A stretch of 51,692 nt of DNA, taken from NCBI GenBank assembly GCA_035315685.1, contig DATFXR010000447.1, positions 1-51,692 on the forward strand, in the 5' to 3' direction. Positions 33,711-42,226 of this stretch are shown in pieces (positions within the stretch are counted from its first letter, which is position 1; each line of letters begins with the position of its first letter). The translations under genes were made by a program, and so were the position numbers. The DNA is from QHWK01 sp035315685 (GTDB lineage: Bacteria > Acidobacteriota > Vicinamibacteria > Vicinamibacterales > CAVVIG01). The notes below the pieces were generated by a model. That model was given only the letters and a program-made list of their open reading frames with translations, searched no databases and had not been told where the DNA came from.

Positions 33711-34493
33711 TCATGACACTGGCAGCGTGGACGCCACGATCGCCGTCGGAAAAGAGAACCGGATCTTTCCATCCTCTCGAACCGCAGCGACACCGAGGTT
33801 GTCGCTCTGCAGCGATTCGTCGAACAGCTGCCGGATCCGATCGGCGTCGCCGTCTTTCGGAAATGAGCGCGCGAGGAGGCTCTCGAGCTCGTAGGGCAGC
33901 AGATCGCGCTGCAGGCGGGGCTCCGGCAGACCAGCAGCTGCGAACAGGTCCACGAGCTCTTCCGGCGAGAGCGCGCGGACGTGAGAAGGATCGCGAAGCC
34001 GTTCCATCCGATTGAAGGCGTCCGCCTTTCCCAACTCGGGCGCGCTGTCGGCCACCACGACGCGCCCGCCGCCGCGGCAGACGCGGCGCATTTCCCTCAG
34101 CACCGCGAGCGGATCAAGAAAATGGTGGAACGCAAACCGCGCGCTGACGATCGAAAAGCTTGCATCCGCGTATGGCAGTGGCAGCACGTCGCCCTGATGC
34201 CATGTCAGGTTTTCGAGACCTTCCGCTTGCTGCAAGGCTCTCGCCTGCTCGAGCATCTTCGGCGTCGCGTCGATGCCGGTGACGTGGCGGGTCACGCGGG
34301 CAAACGCGCAGGCGAGCAGCCCGGGTCCGCATGCGACGTCGAGCACGACGTCGTCCGGCGCCGGCGCAGCCATCGCGACGATCCGATTGAGCGCGTCCTC
34401 GTTGCGGATCTGTGGCGAAGCCGCAAAGGGCGCCGCTTGCCGGCTGAACTGATCGAGGATCCGATCGTGATGTTCGCGCTTGACGCTCGCCAA
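33711..34493 (-). CDS. SAM-dependent methyltransferase, class I
   Basis: The product is 260 residues. The SAM-binding motifs are DDVVLDVACGPGLLACAFAR (motif I), VTGIDATPKMLEQAR (motif II), then QGDVLPLPYADASFSIVSAR and FAFHHFLDP. This is the UbiE/Coq5-like Methyltransf_11 layout. The start MASVKREHHDRILDQFSRQA is typical of the group. The acceptor is unknown. It converges on the MBL gene, with 32 bp between stops, and the secreted 1383-residue protein gene lies upstream on the same strand. Confidence 0.88.
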   Translation of the reverse strand: MASVKREHHDRILDQFSRQAAPFAASPQIRNEDALNRIVAMAAPAPDDVVLDVACGPGLLACAFARVTRHVTGIDATPKMLEQARALQQAEGLENLTWHQGDVLPLPYADASFSIVSARFAFHHFLDPLAVLREMRRVCRGGGRVVVADSAPELGKADAFNRMERLRDPSHVRALSPEELVDLFAAAGLPEPRLQRDLLPYELESLLARSFPKDGDADRIRQLFDESLQSDNLGVAAVREDGKIRFSFPTAIVASTLPVS

Positions 34494-34622
34494 GAATGCG
34501 CCCCGTTGATTTCTACCCTTCCGCTGGCGACGATGAGTCCGTGCTGGAAATGTTCATTCTAATCGGCCGTGGTCTGCCGTGAGCCTGTCGCCACGAGCAA
34601 GAAGTTCGGAGCCATCGCGGCG

Positions 34623-37600
34623 CTACGGCACGACAACCGCGACTTCGTTGGACGGTCCGCTGACGCCGCACGCGTTGCGCGCGTGCAGCCTCACGTAATA
34701 GGTGCCGTTCCCGACGCCCGTGGCGACCAATGTCGTATAGCTGCTGCCGGTGTCGGAATTCGCCGCGTTGGCCGCACCCGGTGAGTAGCCGGCGACCACC
34801 ACATATGAGATGACCGCGCCCGGCACCGCATTCCACGCGAGTGTGACCGTCGAGCCGCTCACGGAATACACCAGTCCTGTCGGCGCGTCCGGCGCGCGGC
34901 TGCACCCGCCGCCGACGACGACGGCGATCTCGTTCGATGCGCCGCTCGCATGGTCGGCATACAGGCTGCGAACGCGCACCATGTAGACGCCACTCCCCAC
35001 CTCGGAAGCTGTGAGCGAGCGGTCGGCGACGACGACTTGCGCGAGGTCGCTCGCGCCTGGACGCGATCCTGCCTCAATCAAGTAGTTCGGCGGCGTGCCC
35101 GCCAAAGGAGAATCCCACGTCAGTACGACAGTGGATCCGCTGACGCTCGCCCGCAGATTGAGAGGCGTGTCGAGGTTCGTCGGCGGCGTCGGCTGCTGCG
35201 AAGGCGGCGGCTCCGACGGCGGCGCGGGCGAAGATGCTGGCGGCGGCGACGTGCTTGGCGCCGGAGCCGGTGCGGGCGGCGAGGGTGGCGCCGGAGGCGG
35301 CGGCGGCGAGGTCGGCGGTGCCGAGGGCGGCGGCGCGACGGCCTGCTGCGAGACGGTGATCGTCTGTCCGCCGATGGAGATCAGACCCGTGCGCGCTTCC
35401 CCTTCGTTGGCGGCAACTGTCATCATCACGGTACCGGAGCCGCTCCCGCTCGCGGGCTCCGTCATCGTGATCCAGGGGCTCGTTGTCTGCGCCACCCACC
35501 AACAACCCGAGCCGTCGGTCAATTCGATCGAGTTCGAACCGCCGCTCGTCGTAAAGGACTTCCGCATTGCCCTCGCCGCGTCACAGCGCACGCGCACGCG
35601 CCAGATGTTGGCCGTCGACTCGCCACCTGCGCGATCGGATACGAAATACAGCGTCTGCGTGTCTGCACTCAAAGCGGGATGACTCTCCACGCCGCTCGAG
35701 TTGAGCGCCCGGAAATTCGCCGCGCTGGCAAACGCGAGTCCTGGTGCGCCGCGGGTCGCGACCCAGATATCCAGATTGCCCGCTCCGCCGGCGCGATCCG
35801 ACTCGAAGAACAGCGAGAGTCCGTCGCGGCTCAGCTCGGGGCTGCCGTCGCGCGAGGACGAGTTGATGCCGGAGAGCGGCTGAGGAGCGGAGAACGTTCC
35901 CGTTGGCGTGGATCGGGTCGCCAGCCAGATGTCGTCTCCACCGAGGCCACCGGCACGATCCGATTCGAAGACGATCGTGAGCTCGTCGGGTGTCAGCGAC
36001 GGGGCCGCCGCGTTCGACGTTGGAAGGTTCAGTTCCATGACTGGCACCGGCGTTCCGAACGCACCGGTCGCGGCGTCGCGCGTCGCGGTGAAGATCTCGC
36101 GACGCGTGCCGGCGCTCGCACGCGTGGAGCCGAAATAGAGGCGCAGCCTGTCCGGCGTCAGCCACGGTCGCGTCTTCGATTCGCCGGCGATCCCGGTCGC
36201 GAGCGGCGTCATCAAGCCGCCGTCAACGTCGAGAAACACGCTGTATTGCCCGCGCCCGTCGAGATCGAGCAGCGACACCTGCCATCCCGGCCACCATGTC
36301 CCGGTCGAGGTCGTGAAGCTGTTGTGCCCGGTGTTCACCGCTTTCAGCCACGTCCCTGCGATCGCGCTATAGCCAAACAGGTCTGTCAGCCCGTTGCCAT
36401 CGAGGTCGACCGCCTGGACGGCAAGGCCCGGCGGCCACGATCCGGCGGCGACCACGCCGATGCCGGTCACGGTGATCGACCATTCGCCGGTCGTCGGGTC
36501 GTAGGTCCAGGTGTCGGCGACGCCATCGCCGTTGAAGTCAATGAGGACGGTCCCGACACTCGGGGTCCCCGGTTGCGTAATGCTCATGACCTGCCCCGCG
36601 ATCGTCAGCGTCCCGGTCCGCGGTGTCGTCGTCAGATTCGCCGCGACCGCGTAGGCCACCGTCCCGTTGCCCGTGCCACTGCTGCCCGACGTCACCGTCA
36701 ACCACGTCGGCGCGTTGCTCGTCGCCGTCCAGCCGCACGTGTTGACCGACGCCGTCACGCCGACGGTCCCGTTCCCCGCCGCCGCACTCGGTGTCGCGCT
36801 CGTCGCGTCCAGCGTGAAGCTGCAGGTCGCACCGGCTTGCGTCACCGTGAACGTCTGCCCCGCGATCGTCAGCGTCCCGGTCCGCGGCGTCGTCGTCAGG
36901 TTTGCCGAGACCGCGAAGCCGACCGTGCCATTGCCGGTCCCACTCGATCCGGAGGTCACCGTCAACCACGTCGGTGCGTTGCTCGTCGCTGTCCAGCCGC
37001 ACGTGTTGATCGACGCCGTCACGCCGACGGTCCCGCTCCCCGCTGCCGCACTCGGCGTCGCGCTCGTCGCGTCCAGCGTGAAAGTGCACGGCGGCGGATT
37101 GACCGTGATTGTGGCCGTGGACGTTGCGGCGTTGACCGAATTGACTGCGGTTAGTGTGTACGTCGTAGTCGTCGAAGGCGACACGAGACGAGTACCTGAA
37201 GCGGCCACGCTGCCGATTCCCTGATCGAGCGTCACCGTCGTCGCGTTCGTCGTATTCCACGTCAGCGTCGCCGACTGGCCTTGAGTGATCGAGTCGGGCA
37301 ACACGGTCAAGGTCGCAGTCGGTGTCGAGGGCCCCGTCGGCGTCGGCAAAGACGTCGTAAACACGGTGTAGGGATTCGTGCCTTCGGTCCAGATCAAACC
37401 GATTTGCCCCGAGGCGGCGACCGGGAACCCTGAGATGAATCCGCGCGAATGTGTCCCACTCCCTGTGCCCGGCACGTTCGTCCACGGCGTCCACACCGTG
37501 CCGTCGTACTTGCAGTACAGGATCGAATTGGCGACGTCGGTGTTGACGACGAAGAGCCAGATGCGAGCGCCGTCGGTCGCGCCAAAGAGTCCGGCACCGC

Positions 37601-38774
37601 TCTTGGCCCGCTGTCCCGATCCAAAGGCCGGCGGTGACACCGGCGGGCTCGACCACGCGTTGGCCGCTGGGTTGTACGCGGTGGCGTCGACGCTCGTACC
37701 GGCGGCTGTCTGGCGGAAGACGTAGATCGTCGCAGGGTTCACTGCGACGAGCGCCCAATCGTTCTGATCGATCGTTGCGTCACTCGTGAAGACCACGCCG
37801 TCGCCGAGGCCCTGGCTCCCGATGGGAACCGATGGCCACGAGCCGTCCGGATTCGATTTCTTGTAATTCAGGTTGGAGAGATTCGGCTCGGGGACACCGT
37901 TTCCGCCGCAGTTGTAGCAGGGCGACTGGCCGCCACCGTTGTCATACACAGCCAGCATCGCGTTGTTCGCCAGCGGCGCGAACGTCAGCGAGTTGTTCGC
38001 GTTGATCATGCTGTTGTCGATCACCGAAACGTTCGAGAACCCATTGGTCCACGTCGTGCCGGTGTCGGCGTTGTTCGACCTTCTCGCGTTGGCGTCCACC
38101 TCCTGTTGCAGGATCGGACCCGCCGAATGGATGTCCTTGCCGGTCGAAACACCAAGGGTCACTGCCCGGGGCAAGGTCCACGTTGCGGCCGGTTCGTCGT
38201 GATATCCCCACGTTCCCCAGGTGATCGACGTCGCCGTCACGGTCGCTCGGATGTGGCCGGTCAGACCGTTGGCGCCGTCGGACGCCATGGCGATTTCGGC
38301 GTGGATGACATCGGTCGGTGCGTTGTTGATGTACGCCACGCCGAGCGCGCGCCCGCTGCCCATGAAGCAGCCGCCGCACGCGGACGGCGAAGGGCTGTCC
38401 TCGGCGGCAGCCCACGTGGACGTCGCGAGGTCCGCACCGGACGAGTGATACGCCTTCACGAGATGAGTCGTGCCACCGTGCGTATCAGCCGCCGACGTCA
38501 GCGTAAACAACCACCAGACGCGGGCGTTCGCGGCATACACGAGATGCGACTGGCCCGAATGCCCGCTCGCATCGCCGAACGTTCCCGCGATCTGATCGCC
38601 TGCTTGAACCGGCGTCGTGCTCTGCGCCGTGTTGGGCGCGGTCCCCGCCGCGACGCCGATGCAGCACAAAACGCGCAGCGCGACCCGCCGGACACGGTTC
38701 GAGAGCGAAGACGCAGGCCCGAGGTGATTCTCAGAGGTCACAGCCGTCTGGTGGCGATTTGTCGCCCTACGCAA
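34623..38774 (-). CDS. Large secreted multidomain protein with BACON, PD40 propeller and Fn3 domains
   Basis: The product is 1383 residues. Start: TTG 38774 or GTG 38741. A hydrophobic segment (VALRVLCCIGVAAG, about 31-44) fits export. Domains in order are as follows. An uncharacterised part rich in Trp and Gly runs from 60 to 490. An Ig-like domain (SITQGQSATLTWNTTNA) is next. Two BACON domains of 88 residues each follow (about 565-740), nearly identical. A region with VLIDFNGDGVADTWTYDP and VDLDGNGLTDLF comes after, with FG-GAP-like calcium loops. Five or so PD40/TolB-type propeller blades (FESDRAGGLGGDDIWLAT and repeats, about 850-1070) lead to a third BACON domain, a proline-rich linker and two fibronectin type III domains to the end. 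It is probably cell-surface or secreted and binds glycans or proteins. No catalytic site is seen. Confidence 0.8.
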   Translation of the reverse strand: MRRATNRHQTAVTSENHLGPASSLSNRVRRVALRVLCCIGVAAGTAPNTAQSTTPVQAGDQIAGTFGDASGHSGQSHLVYAANARVWWLFTLTSAADTHGGTTHLVKAYHSSGADLATSTWAAAEDSPSPSACGGCFMGSGRALGVAYINNAPTDVIHAEIAMASDGANGLTGHIRATVTATSITWGTWGYHDEPAATWTLPRAVTLGVSTGKDIHSAGPILQQEVDANARRSNNADTGTTWTNGFSNVSVIDNSMINANNSLTFAPLANNAMLAVYDNGGGQSPCYNCGGNGVPEPNLSNLNYKKSNPDGSWPSVPIGSQGLGDGVVFTSDATIDQNDWALVAVNPATIYVFRQTAAGTSVDATAYNPAANAWSSPPVSPPAFGSGQRAKSGAGLFGATDGARIWLFVVNTDVANSILYCKYDGTVWTPWTNVPGTGSGTHSRGFISGFPVAASGQIGLIWTEGTNPYTVFTTSLPTPTGPSTPTATLTVLPDSITQGQSATLTWNTTNATTVTLDQGIGSVAASGTRLVSPSTTTTYTLTAVNSVNAATSTATITVNPPPCTFTLDATSATPSAAAGSGTVGVTASINTCGWTATSNAPTWLTVTSGSSGTGNGTVGFAVSANLTTTPRTGTLTIAGQTFTVTQAGATCSFTLDATSATPSAAAGNGTVGVTASVNTCGWTATSNAPTWLTVTSGSSGTGNGTVAYAVAANLTTTPRTGTLTIAGQVMSITQPGTPSVGTVLIDFNGDGVADTWTYDPTTGEWSITVTGIGVVAAGSWPPGLAVQAVDLDGNGLTDLFGYSAIAGTWLKAVNTGHNSFTTSTGTWWPGWQVSLLDLDGRGQYSVFLDVDGGLMTPLATGIAGESKTRPWLTPDRLRLYFGSTRASAGTRREIFTATRDAATGAFGTPVPVMELNLPTSNAAAPSLTPDELTIVFESDRAGGLGGDDIWLATRSTPTGTFSAPQPLSGINSSSRDGSPELSRDGLSLFFESDRAGGAGNLDIWVATRGAPGLAFASAANFRALNSSGVESHPALSADTQTLYFVSDRAGGESTANIWRVRVRCDAARAMRKSFTTSGGSNSIELTDGSGCWWVAQTTSPWITMTEPASGSGSGTVMMTVAANEGEARTGLISIGGQTITVSQQAVAPPPSAPPTSPPPPPAPPSPPAPAPAPSTSPPPASSPAPPSEPPPSQQPTPPTNLDTPLNLRASVSGSTVVLTWDSPLAGTPPNYLIEAGSRPGASDLAQVVVADRSLTASEVGSGVYMVRVRSLYADHASGASNEIAVVVGGGCSRAPDAPTGLVYSVSGSTVTLAWNAVPGAVISYVVVAGYSPGAANAANSDTGSSYTTLVATGVGNGTYYVRLHARNACGVSGPSNEVAVVVP
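36573..37095 (-). repeat. Tandem duplication, 264-bp period, inside the BACON region
   Basis: Two copies of the 88-codon BACON unit are nearly identical at DNA level. For example, the stretch at 36600 beginning GATCGTCAGCGTCCCGG recurs at 36864. The high DNA identity points to recent duplication or gene conversion. Confidence 0.85.
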
Positions 38775-39029
38775 GCCGCGGTCCGCTCGAAAGCGTGGCC
38801 GGCGCGCGCTTCTGGATCACAGTCGCCGCCGGGGCTGACTTTTGTTCTCTTTCGCGGAAGAGGACGTCGACGGCCGCGACCAGGCGCTTGCGACCTCAGG
38901 GTTACCTGGCGAGGGCAGACCGGTGCCTCTGAGCATGCCCGTCACGACGGAGGTTTGATGCAGTGCGGCACCGGGTGAATGCTGTCGCCTCGTGATCCGG
39001 TGCCGCAGGTCGGCGTGCGCGGTGCGCCA

Positions 39030-39569
39030 TCAACGTTTGCGCTGCTGAATCTGCGCAAGGAAGAACTTCTTCAGCGTTTCATTCGTCAGCCCGAGCGCGG
39101 TCGCTTCTTCCAACGCTTTGTCGGTGTCCCAGCCATCGACGACTGCACGTTTCATGAGCCACATCCCGGCGGCTCTTCCACCGCCCGCTCAATGAATGAA
39201 CGCCGGCTGAACGCCCGGCGCAGTGATCGTCTTCAGGAACGTGTCGACGACAGCGGGATCTGGCGACGCGCCACTGAATGGAATGTGGTAGTAGGGAATG
39301 CCGGCTGCCTTCGCCGCGGCGATGTTCCCGTCGATGTCGGCCCCCTCCTCGGTCGCGAGGCGGAGGTTGATGATCGACGCGTATCCCATTTTCTTGATTT
39401 CCGGGATCGCGGCGGGAGTGATAGCGCCGGCGCACGCCACGGTCGATTCGACCTTGGCGAAGTTCCGGATGCCAGGAACGTCCTGCTTCACAACCTGTGC
39501 CCCCGCCGCGGCAGCCATCAGGCAGCCGGCGACTGTGAGCGGTGCAAGCCCCGGAATCTTCCGTTGCAT
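39030..39569 (-). CDS. Candidate selenoprotein: exported PTP-superfamily phosphatase-like protein with TGA at the catalytic cysteine
   Basis: Read through the TGA at 39189-39191, the product is 179 residues from ATG 39569 (AGGAGG about 8 bp upstream). Residues 1-25 form a signal peptide. Then come VVKQDVPGIRNFAKV, EIKKMGYASIINLRL and AAGIPYYHIPFSG, as in COG3453/DUF442-type members of the protein tyrosine phosphatase superfamily. The family's signature H-C-x4-R reads AFIH-TGA-AGGGRAAGM here. The TGA is codon 127, at the nucleophile, with H126 and R132 kept. The frame then continues as WLMKRAVVDGWDTDKALEEA and on to TGA at 39030, again family-like. A stop in this place would remove the active site and 52 conserved codons. 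A SECIS-like hairpin follows the TGA. Reading TGA as selenocysteine is therefore my preferred call; a TGC-to-TGA mutation or sequence error is the alternative. Confidence 0.65.
39156..39175 (-). promoter_or_regulatory. SECIS-like hairpin directly after the in-frame TGA
   Basis: Counting from the base after TGA, bases 14-20 (GAGCCGC) pair with 27-33 (GUGGCUC), giving 7 pairs with one G-U. The 6-nt loop is CGGGAU, at 21-26. In bacterial SECIS elements the apical loop lies about 16-37 nt after UGA and has a G in its first two positions; both hold here. In E. coli fdhF the loop is at about 18-23. The 5' arm uses AGA for the conserved Arg132, a rare codon in this GC-rich setting, and its GA pairs in the stem. 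A competing hairpin (GGCGG with CCGCC, closer to the TGA) also exists. Confidence 0.55.
39189..39191 (-). other. In-frame TGA, candidate selenocysteine codon 127
   Basis: The codon context is CAT-TGA-GCG. It replaces the TGC or TGT expected for the nucleophile of the H-C-x4-R signature. Both flanking residues and the downstream frame are intact. Confidence 0.6.
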
Positions 39570-39683
39570 GCCGCACCTCCTCTGAAGGGCGCAGCTTACC
39601 ACCGCCGTCGGGTATGCGTCTTCACATCCGATGAACCGTGTCCGCGGACGATGGTTGGCACTCGTGCCGGCGCGCCGCGCCGG

Positions 39684-40745
39684 CTACGGCCGCACTCTCA
39701 CGTATTTCTGAAGCCGTTTGGGCCGCGGCTCGCCGGCGTAGATGTTCCCGTCGCGATCGACCGCGACGAATTCCGCGCCGTCTCCGGCCGTCTGCCGCGG
39801 ATCGCCCCACGGATACATGATGAAGGCGTTCATCCAGCCGGTCTTCGCGTCGCCAATCCTGATGCCCTCCTCCCATCCCGGGTTCTGCACATCGTCGGAC
39901 TCCGAGTCGGCGACGTAGATCTGATCCTTGCCGTCGAACGCGATGCCACTCGGTTTGCCGAACTGGGTCCAGGGCGTCGTCAGCGATTTGCCGTCCTGGT
40001 CGAAGATCTGGATCCGATTGTTGCCGCGGTCGCCGACGAAGATGCGCCCCCTCGAGTCCATCGCGATGGCATGCAGCGCGTGGAACTCGCCGGGCGCCCA
40101 GCCGGTCTTGCCCCACGCCTTGACGAATTTTCCATCCGGCGAGAACTTTACGACGCGGTTGTTGCCGGCGTCGTTGTGGCCGTCGGCGACGAAGATGTCG
40201 CCGGCCGGGGCCACGACGACATCGCTCGGCGACGTCAGGTGATCGGGACCGCTACCCGCCTGCCCCTGCGTGCCCAGCGTCATCAGCACCTTGCCGTCGG
40301 GACTGAACTTGACCACCACCTGCCCGCGCCTGTCGCCCTTCGGCGTCCGGTTCTCGGCGACCGCATCGGTGACCCAGACGTTGCCGTTCCGATCGACGTC
40401 GAGACCGTGCGGCCAGATGAACATGCCGCCGCCGAAGCTCTTGACGACCTTGCCGTCGGTGCCGAACTGGAGGATTGGATCGGTCTTCGAGTCGCGGCAT
40501 TCGTCCCCGAAGCGGGCGGGATCTTCGAGGCGATCGCATCGCACGATTGCCCAGATGTGGCGGCCGTCGGGATCCATCGCCACCTTGCCTACGGCGCCCA
40601 TCGCCCTGCCGCTCGGCAACTGCGCCCATCCCTCGACGATGCGATACGGGTTCGGAGGGACCTGCGCGAACAGCGTCGATCGCAAAGCCGGTGCTACGGC
40701 GAGGCCCAGGGCGACGAGGAACCCGATTCGCTTCGCGCTTCGCAT
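39684..40745 (-). CDS. Exported NHL-repeat beta-propeller protein
   Basis: The product is 353 residues from ATG 40745 behind GGGAGGTG. The longer frame to 41138 adds non-coding sequence and is rejected. Residues 1-27 are a signal peptide (MRSAKRIGFLVALGLAVAPA). The body has about five NHL blades: GGGMFIWPHGLDVDRNGNVW, VVVKFSPDGKVLMTLGTQGQ, LTSPSDVVVAPAGDIFVADG, FHALHAIAMDSRGRIFVGDR and FGKPSGIAFDGKDQIYVADS. It resembles the peptidyl-alpha-hydroxyglycine lyase-type propellers that Acidobacteriota encode in number. No substrate is known. It reads in the same direction as the candidate selenoprotein, with 114 bp between them, and may share its transcript. Confidence 0.85.
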   Translation of the reverse strand: MRSAKRIGFLVALGLAVAPALRSTLFAQVPPNPYRIVEGWAQLPSGRAMGAVGKVAMDPDGRHIWAIVRCDRLEDPARFGDECRDSKTDPILQFGTDGKVVKSFGGGMFIWPHGLDVDRNGNVWVTDAVAENRTPKGDRRGQVVVKFSPDGKVLMTLGTQGQAGSGPDHLTSPSDVVVAPAGDIFVADGHNDAGNNRVVKFSPDGKFVKAWGKTGWAPGEFHALHAIAMDSRGRIFVGDRGNNRIQIFDQDGKSLTTPWTQFGKPSGIAFDGKDQIYVADSESDDVQNPGWEEGIRIGDAKTGWMNAFIMYPWGDPRQTAGDGAEFVAVDRDGNIYAGEPRPKRLQKYVRVRP

Positions 40746-40868
40746 GACTGCACCTCCCGCGAGACGTGGCCGATCATAGCCGCAGCGGAGCGGAATCGAG
40801 CCGTTGTGCGCGGCTCGCGTAGCTGCGCGGCCAGCGGTGAGCGTGCCGATGCGAGTATCATCCGCGTC

Positions 40869-41423
40869 ATGTCCTTTGATCCACGATTCGTGTGCCTGCT
40901 GGGATTTATCGGCGTGCTCCATCAGGCGCCCGTCGAGGCGAGCGAGCGGTTCGCCGCCACGGCCGCGGTCAAGAACGCGAGCGGCGGCGCGGCGACTGCT
41001 CCGCTGACGATCGTCGTCGACAAGTTTTCGACTGACGCCGAGCGCGAGTCGCTGCTGAAGGCGCTGAAGGGCGGCACTGCCGGCCGGGATCTCCTCGCCA
41101 GGCGTCCCGCGATCGGATCGCTGCAGATCGGCACGCACAGCACGCCGATCAAGTATGCCTACGCCGTCTCGACTGGCGACCGGCGGCTGATCACCGTCGT
41201 CACCGGATCACCGATTGTGCTCGACGGCGCCGGTCGCGCCGCGCCGGCGACGCGGCCAGGATTCGATCTCGGGCTCGTGCTGCTCGATTTGCCTTCGTCG
41301 GGGGCCGGCACCGGCGACCTCGTGCCGGCGACGAAAATCCGCGTCGAGCAGGACAATACGATCGTCACTGAGGACGCGAGCCCGGATCTCGTCAAGTTGT
41401 CGAACGTGACCGTCCGCAAGTGA
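40869..41423 (+). CDS. Exported protein of unknown function
   Basis: The product is 184 residues from ATG 40869 (MSFDPRFVCLLGFIGVLHQA), with a signal-like N-terminus. The longer frame back to 38979 crosses two genes on the other strand and is rejected. The mature part is beta-rich, with APLTIVVDKFSTDAERESLL near the start, then KALKGGTAGRDLLAR, and later RPGFDLGLVLLDL. This pattern recurs in unnamed acidobacterial exported proteins that start with a W/F-S-T-D-A-E-R motif. No function is assigned. It is divergent from the NHL gene. Confidence 0.65.
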   Translation: MSFDPRFVCLLGFIGVLHQAPVEASERFAATAAVKNASGGAATAPLTIVVDKFSTDAERESLLKALKGGTAGRDLLARRPAIGSLQIGTHSTPIKYAYAVSTGDRRLITVVTGSPIVLDGAGRAAPATRPGFDLGLVLLDLPSSGAGTGDLVPATKIRVEQDNTIVTEDASPDLVKLSNVTVRK

Positions 41424-41558
41424 TATCGAACTCGTTGGTTTCGACGGCGAATCGAGCACGAATTGTACGGTGGACGGTTACGGCTGCTACGCGTTGCCCC
41501 CTCGACCGGCTCCCCGCGGATGGCTCACGCGGTTTCTGGAGTCAGCGCTCGCGCCGCC

Positions 41559-41587
41559 TTGACATGTCTCACGATATATCTTACAGT
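41559..41587 (+). promoter_or_regulatory. Candidate promoter for the PadR-family gene
   Basis: TTGACA (41559-41564) and TACAGT (41582-41587) are 17 bp apart. The -35 is a perfect match to consensus. The -10 overlaps the operator-like dyad next to it. Confidence 0.6.
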
Positions 41588-41602
41588 CTTGCGCAAGATA
41601 TA
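41575..41602. promoter_or_regulatory. PadR-type operator-like dyad
   Basis: TATATCTT (41575-41582) is matched by AAGATATA (41595-41602). Within it sits the perfect palindrome TCTTGCGCAAGA (41587-41598). It covers the -10 box and lies 16 bp before the ATG of the PadR gene, which fits autorepression. Confidence 0.6.
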
Positions 41603-41617
41603 GCTGAAGGGAGCGCG

Positions 41618-42226
41618 ATGAAATACGGTGACGACTGGGGCTTCGGCGACTTCTTCGGAGCCGAGTTCGCGCGCAGCAACTGGGGATCGCACTGGAAGGC
41701 GTGGGCAGGTCCCGGCGGGCGACGGCGGCGCACCCAGATCTTCGAGTCCGGCGATATGAAGTACGTGATCCTGCGGCTTCTCAAAGAACAGCCACGGCAC
41801 GGCTACGAGATCATCAAGGCCCTCGAAGAGAAGATGTGGGGATGCTACACACCGTCGGCCGGAACGATCTACCCCACGCTCCAGCTACTCGAGGATCAAG
41901 GGTATGTCCGCGCCGTGGAAACCGACGGTAAGCGCGTGTACCACATCACCGCCGCCGGCGAGCGTTTCCTGGCGGAAAACCGCGACGTGATCGACGATAT
42001 TTTCGAGCGCGTCCGCGAAGCGGTGCGCGATTTCGCCGGCGGCTCGATGGGCGAGCTCAACGGCGCGTTCGCGCAGCTCGCGACCGCCGTCTACAAGCGC
42101 GCCTGGCGGAAGGGACCCGAGCATCCGGCGCTCAACCGTGTCACGGAAATCCTCCGCAAGGCGGCGGACGATGTTGTGCGGGCATGGGACGAGCCGCCAG
42201 GCACCGGGCCGGAGGTTCGAGTATGA
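41618..42226 (+). CDS. PadR-family transcriptional regulator
   Basis: The product is 202 residues from ATG 41618 (MKYGDDWGFGDFFGAEFARS), behind GAAGGGAG. The first 45 residues form a Gly/Trp-rich leader. The winged helix is DMKYVILRLLKEQPRHGYEI, IIKALEEKMWGCYTPSAGTI, then YPTLQLLEDQGYVRAVETDG, the PadR signature. A helical C-terminal dimerisation segment follows (about 130-190). PadR proteins repress their own promoter and nearby transport or stress genes when free of ligand. The dyad over its promoter supports this. The downstream small peptide and the DoxX gene are possible targets. Confidence 0.92.
   Translation: MKYGDDWGFGDFFGAEFARSNWGSHWKAWAGPGGRRRRTQIFESGDMKYVILRLLKEQPRHGYEIIKALEEKMWGCYTPSAGTIYPTLQLLEDQGYVRAVETDGKRVYHITAAGERFLAENRDVIDDIFERVREAVRDFAGGSMGELNGAFAQLATAVYKRAWRKGPEHPALNRVTEILRKAADDVVRAWDEPPGTGPEVRV

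Noticed and set aside
34950..37154. Plus-strand frame of 734 codons
   Set aside because: It is antisense to the BACON/Fn3 protein and consists of Arg-rich low-complexity sequence.
39170..39184. Stem GGCGG/CCGCC just after the TGA as the SECIS
   Set aside because: Its loop would lie only about 9-15 nt after the TGA, closer than bacterial SECIS elements are known to be; the hairpin at 39156-39175 fits better.
39079..39576. Minus-strand 165-codon frame that spans the TGA-containing region without a stop
   Set aside because: It is a shifted frame rich in R and H with no family resemblance. The phosphatase-like frame is conserved on both sides of the TGA.
38979..40868. N-terminal extension of the exported protein at 40869
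   Set aside because: It crosses the phosphatase-like and NHL genes on the other strand and is not protein-like; the ATG at 40869 starts a signal peptide.
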